From the NCBI GenBank assembly GCA_024195265.1, contig JAJLRJ010000006.1, forward strand, positions 27,446,270 to 27,510,269: a stretch of 64,000 nt of DNA, given 5' to 3'. The position numbers were made by a program, and so were the translations under genes. This document shows, piece by piece, positions 63,055 to 64,000 of this stretch. The stretch comes from Dendrophyllia cribrosa (Eukaryota > Cnidaria > Anthozoa > Scleractinia > Dendrophylliidae). Below the pieces are notes generated by a model that did no database searches, was not told where the DNA came from, and saw only the letters and a list, made by a program, of their open reading frames with translations. Numbering within the stretch: position 1 is the first letter of the stretch; every line of letters begins with the position of its first letter.

Positions 63055-64000
63055 ATGGCCGAATCGTTAACTAAATTTCTAGAAAAGAAGCGTTTTCATT
63101 CCTCCTCTTCGGAAGATTCTTCGCCTTCCCCGAACAGAAAGCAAAAAGAAGCCAAAAAGCTAAGAAGTGAAAGTGTTACTTCCGAAGAGATCATCCACCA
63201 CGAGGGAGCGGACAAGATGCCTGCCCATTGTGCCAACTGTGATGTGAAACTCGAGTCGATTCTAACCAAACTTGAACTGCTTGATGGCATCGAAAAGTCA
63301 ATGAAAGTATTGCAAGAAACTCTGGGAAAGATGGACACGCGTATCCTTTCATTAGAAAGCGCTCAGGCGACGGTGAACCGTGACATTAACGATCTTAAAG
63401 CCAGTCTGAGTTTCACCCAAGATCGGCACGACACACTAAATCCAACGCAAGTTTCGAAAGTTTAAAAGATCAAACCAATTTAAAACTGGCTGAGATGGCC
63501 AAGAAGAATGACGAATTAGAAGGAAAGCTCAAGGAACTAGAAAGCCAACACCTTTACCTGGAAGCATATTCCAGACGAGAGAATATAAAGTTTGAAAATA
63601 TCCAAGAGGAACCTGGCCAGACGCGAGAGGATACCGAAGAAGTGCTCCGCAACTTCTTAGAAACACACCTTGGTTATGAACAAGCTCATGACATCGAAAT
63701 CCAGAGAGTTCACCGATTGAAAACAAAGAAAGCAGATGGAAACCCAAAGCCCATCATCGCGAGGTTTCTTCGTTACAAGGACTGCGAGCGTATTTTATCT
63801 TTGGGCCGTCGATTAAAAGATACCGAGTACCGAATGTATCAAGATTTACCTTACGGCATAGTAGAAAGAAGAAGAAAACAAATGGACGTATTTAAAGCTG
63901 CCAAAAGGAACCAAATACCGGCTGCTTTCAGTAAGTCACAACCTGATAAACTTTATATTAGTGGAAAATTTTGGCCAGTTGGCAAACCTCTGGACTTGTC
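63055..64000 (+). pseudogene. LINE (L1-like) ORF1 protein, one frameshift, runs off the window
   Basis: Starts ATGGCCGAATCGTTAACT (MAESLTKFLEKK); a Ser-rich N terminus and then a coiled coil (LESILTKLELLDGIEKSMKV) run to a stop at 63465. At ~63440 the coding potential moves to another frame (SFESLKDQTNLKLAEMAKKN), continuing with LYLEAYSRRENIKFENI, IEIQRVHRLKTKK, KPIIARFLRYKDCERIL and YRMYQDLPYGI to the window end. Coiled coil, RRM and C-terminal domain in that order match L1/Transposase_22 ORF1p, an RNA-binding chaperone. A single indel separates the halves. ORF2 (RT) would lie beyond 64000. Confidence 0.8.

Overview
The window reads as nuclear DNA from an anthozoan cnidarian, most likely a stony coral. 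This is inferred from AT-rich, intron-containing DNA dense in short inverted-repeat elements, an animal polycystin-1 family gene with GT/AG introns, and DIRS and Penelope-like retroelements. No species can be named from the sequence alone. There are no prokaryotic operons, no CRISPR array and no clean RNA gene.

Layout. (1) 740-14689, plus strand: the 3' part of a polycystin-1-like gene in eight exons (GAIN/GPS, PLAT, 11 membrane segments, polycystin/TOP domain, channel core, C-terminal coiled coil). Its splice phases agree throughout, and its introns are loaded with MITEs and a 1.85 kb foldback element flanked by TTAA. (2) 14.7-21 kb: gene-poor, with a piggyBac-type MITE, a broken RecQ-like helicase fragment and a broken GIY-YIG retroelement fragment. 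(3) 21-28.7 kb: an ORF-less, T-rich stretch of tandem arrays, bracketed by two identical 75-bp promoter-like modules. (4) 30.5-32.6 kb, minus strand: a decayed Penelope-like element with a hammerhead-ribozyme-like fold, split by a piggyBac-type MITE that carries telomere-like repeats. (5) 35.8-39 kb, minus strand: an unrecognised gene with a lysine-rich N terminus. A TIR element sits at its 3' end, and a plus-strand exon lies in its first intron. (6) 39.4-40.3 kb and 61.8-62.2 kb: the same minisatellite in opposite orientations. (7) 41118-46095: a complete-looking DIRS retrotransposon (gag-like, RT/RNase H, tyrosine recombinase, inverted terminal repeats, internal complementary region). (8) 46-57 kb: no gene, many hairpin MITEs, a tRNA-related sequence and a 12-copy 164/150-bp satellite. 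(9) 57090-60853: an apparently intact Penelope-like element with a 13-bp target duplication, a 903-codon RT + GIY-YIG ORF and three ribozyme-like motifs. (10) 61-61.6 kb: a possible CpG-rich minus-strand 5' exon. (11) 63055-end: LINE ORF1 with one frameshift.

How they relate: the only clear host genes are the polycystin and, less surely, the 38-kb minus gene. Nearly everything else is mobile DNA in nested layers. The most interesting systems are the two hammerhead-bearing Penelope-like elements and the DIRS element, in which one reading frame stays open across the whole RT gene.
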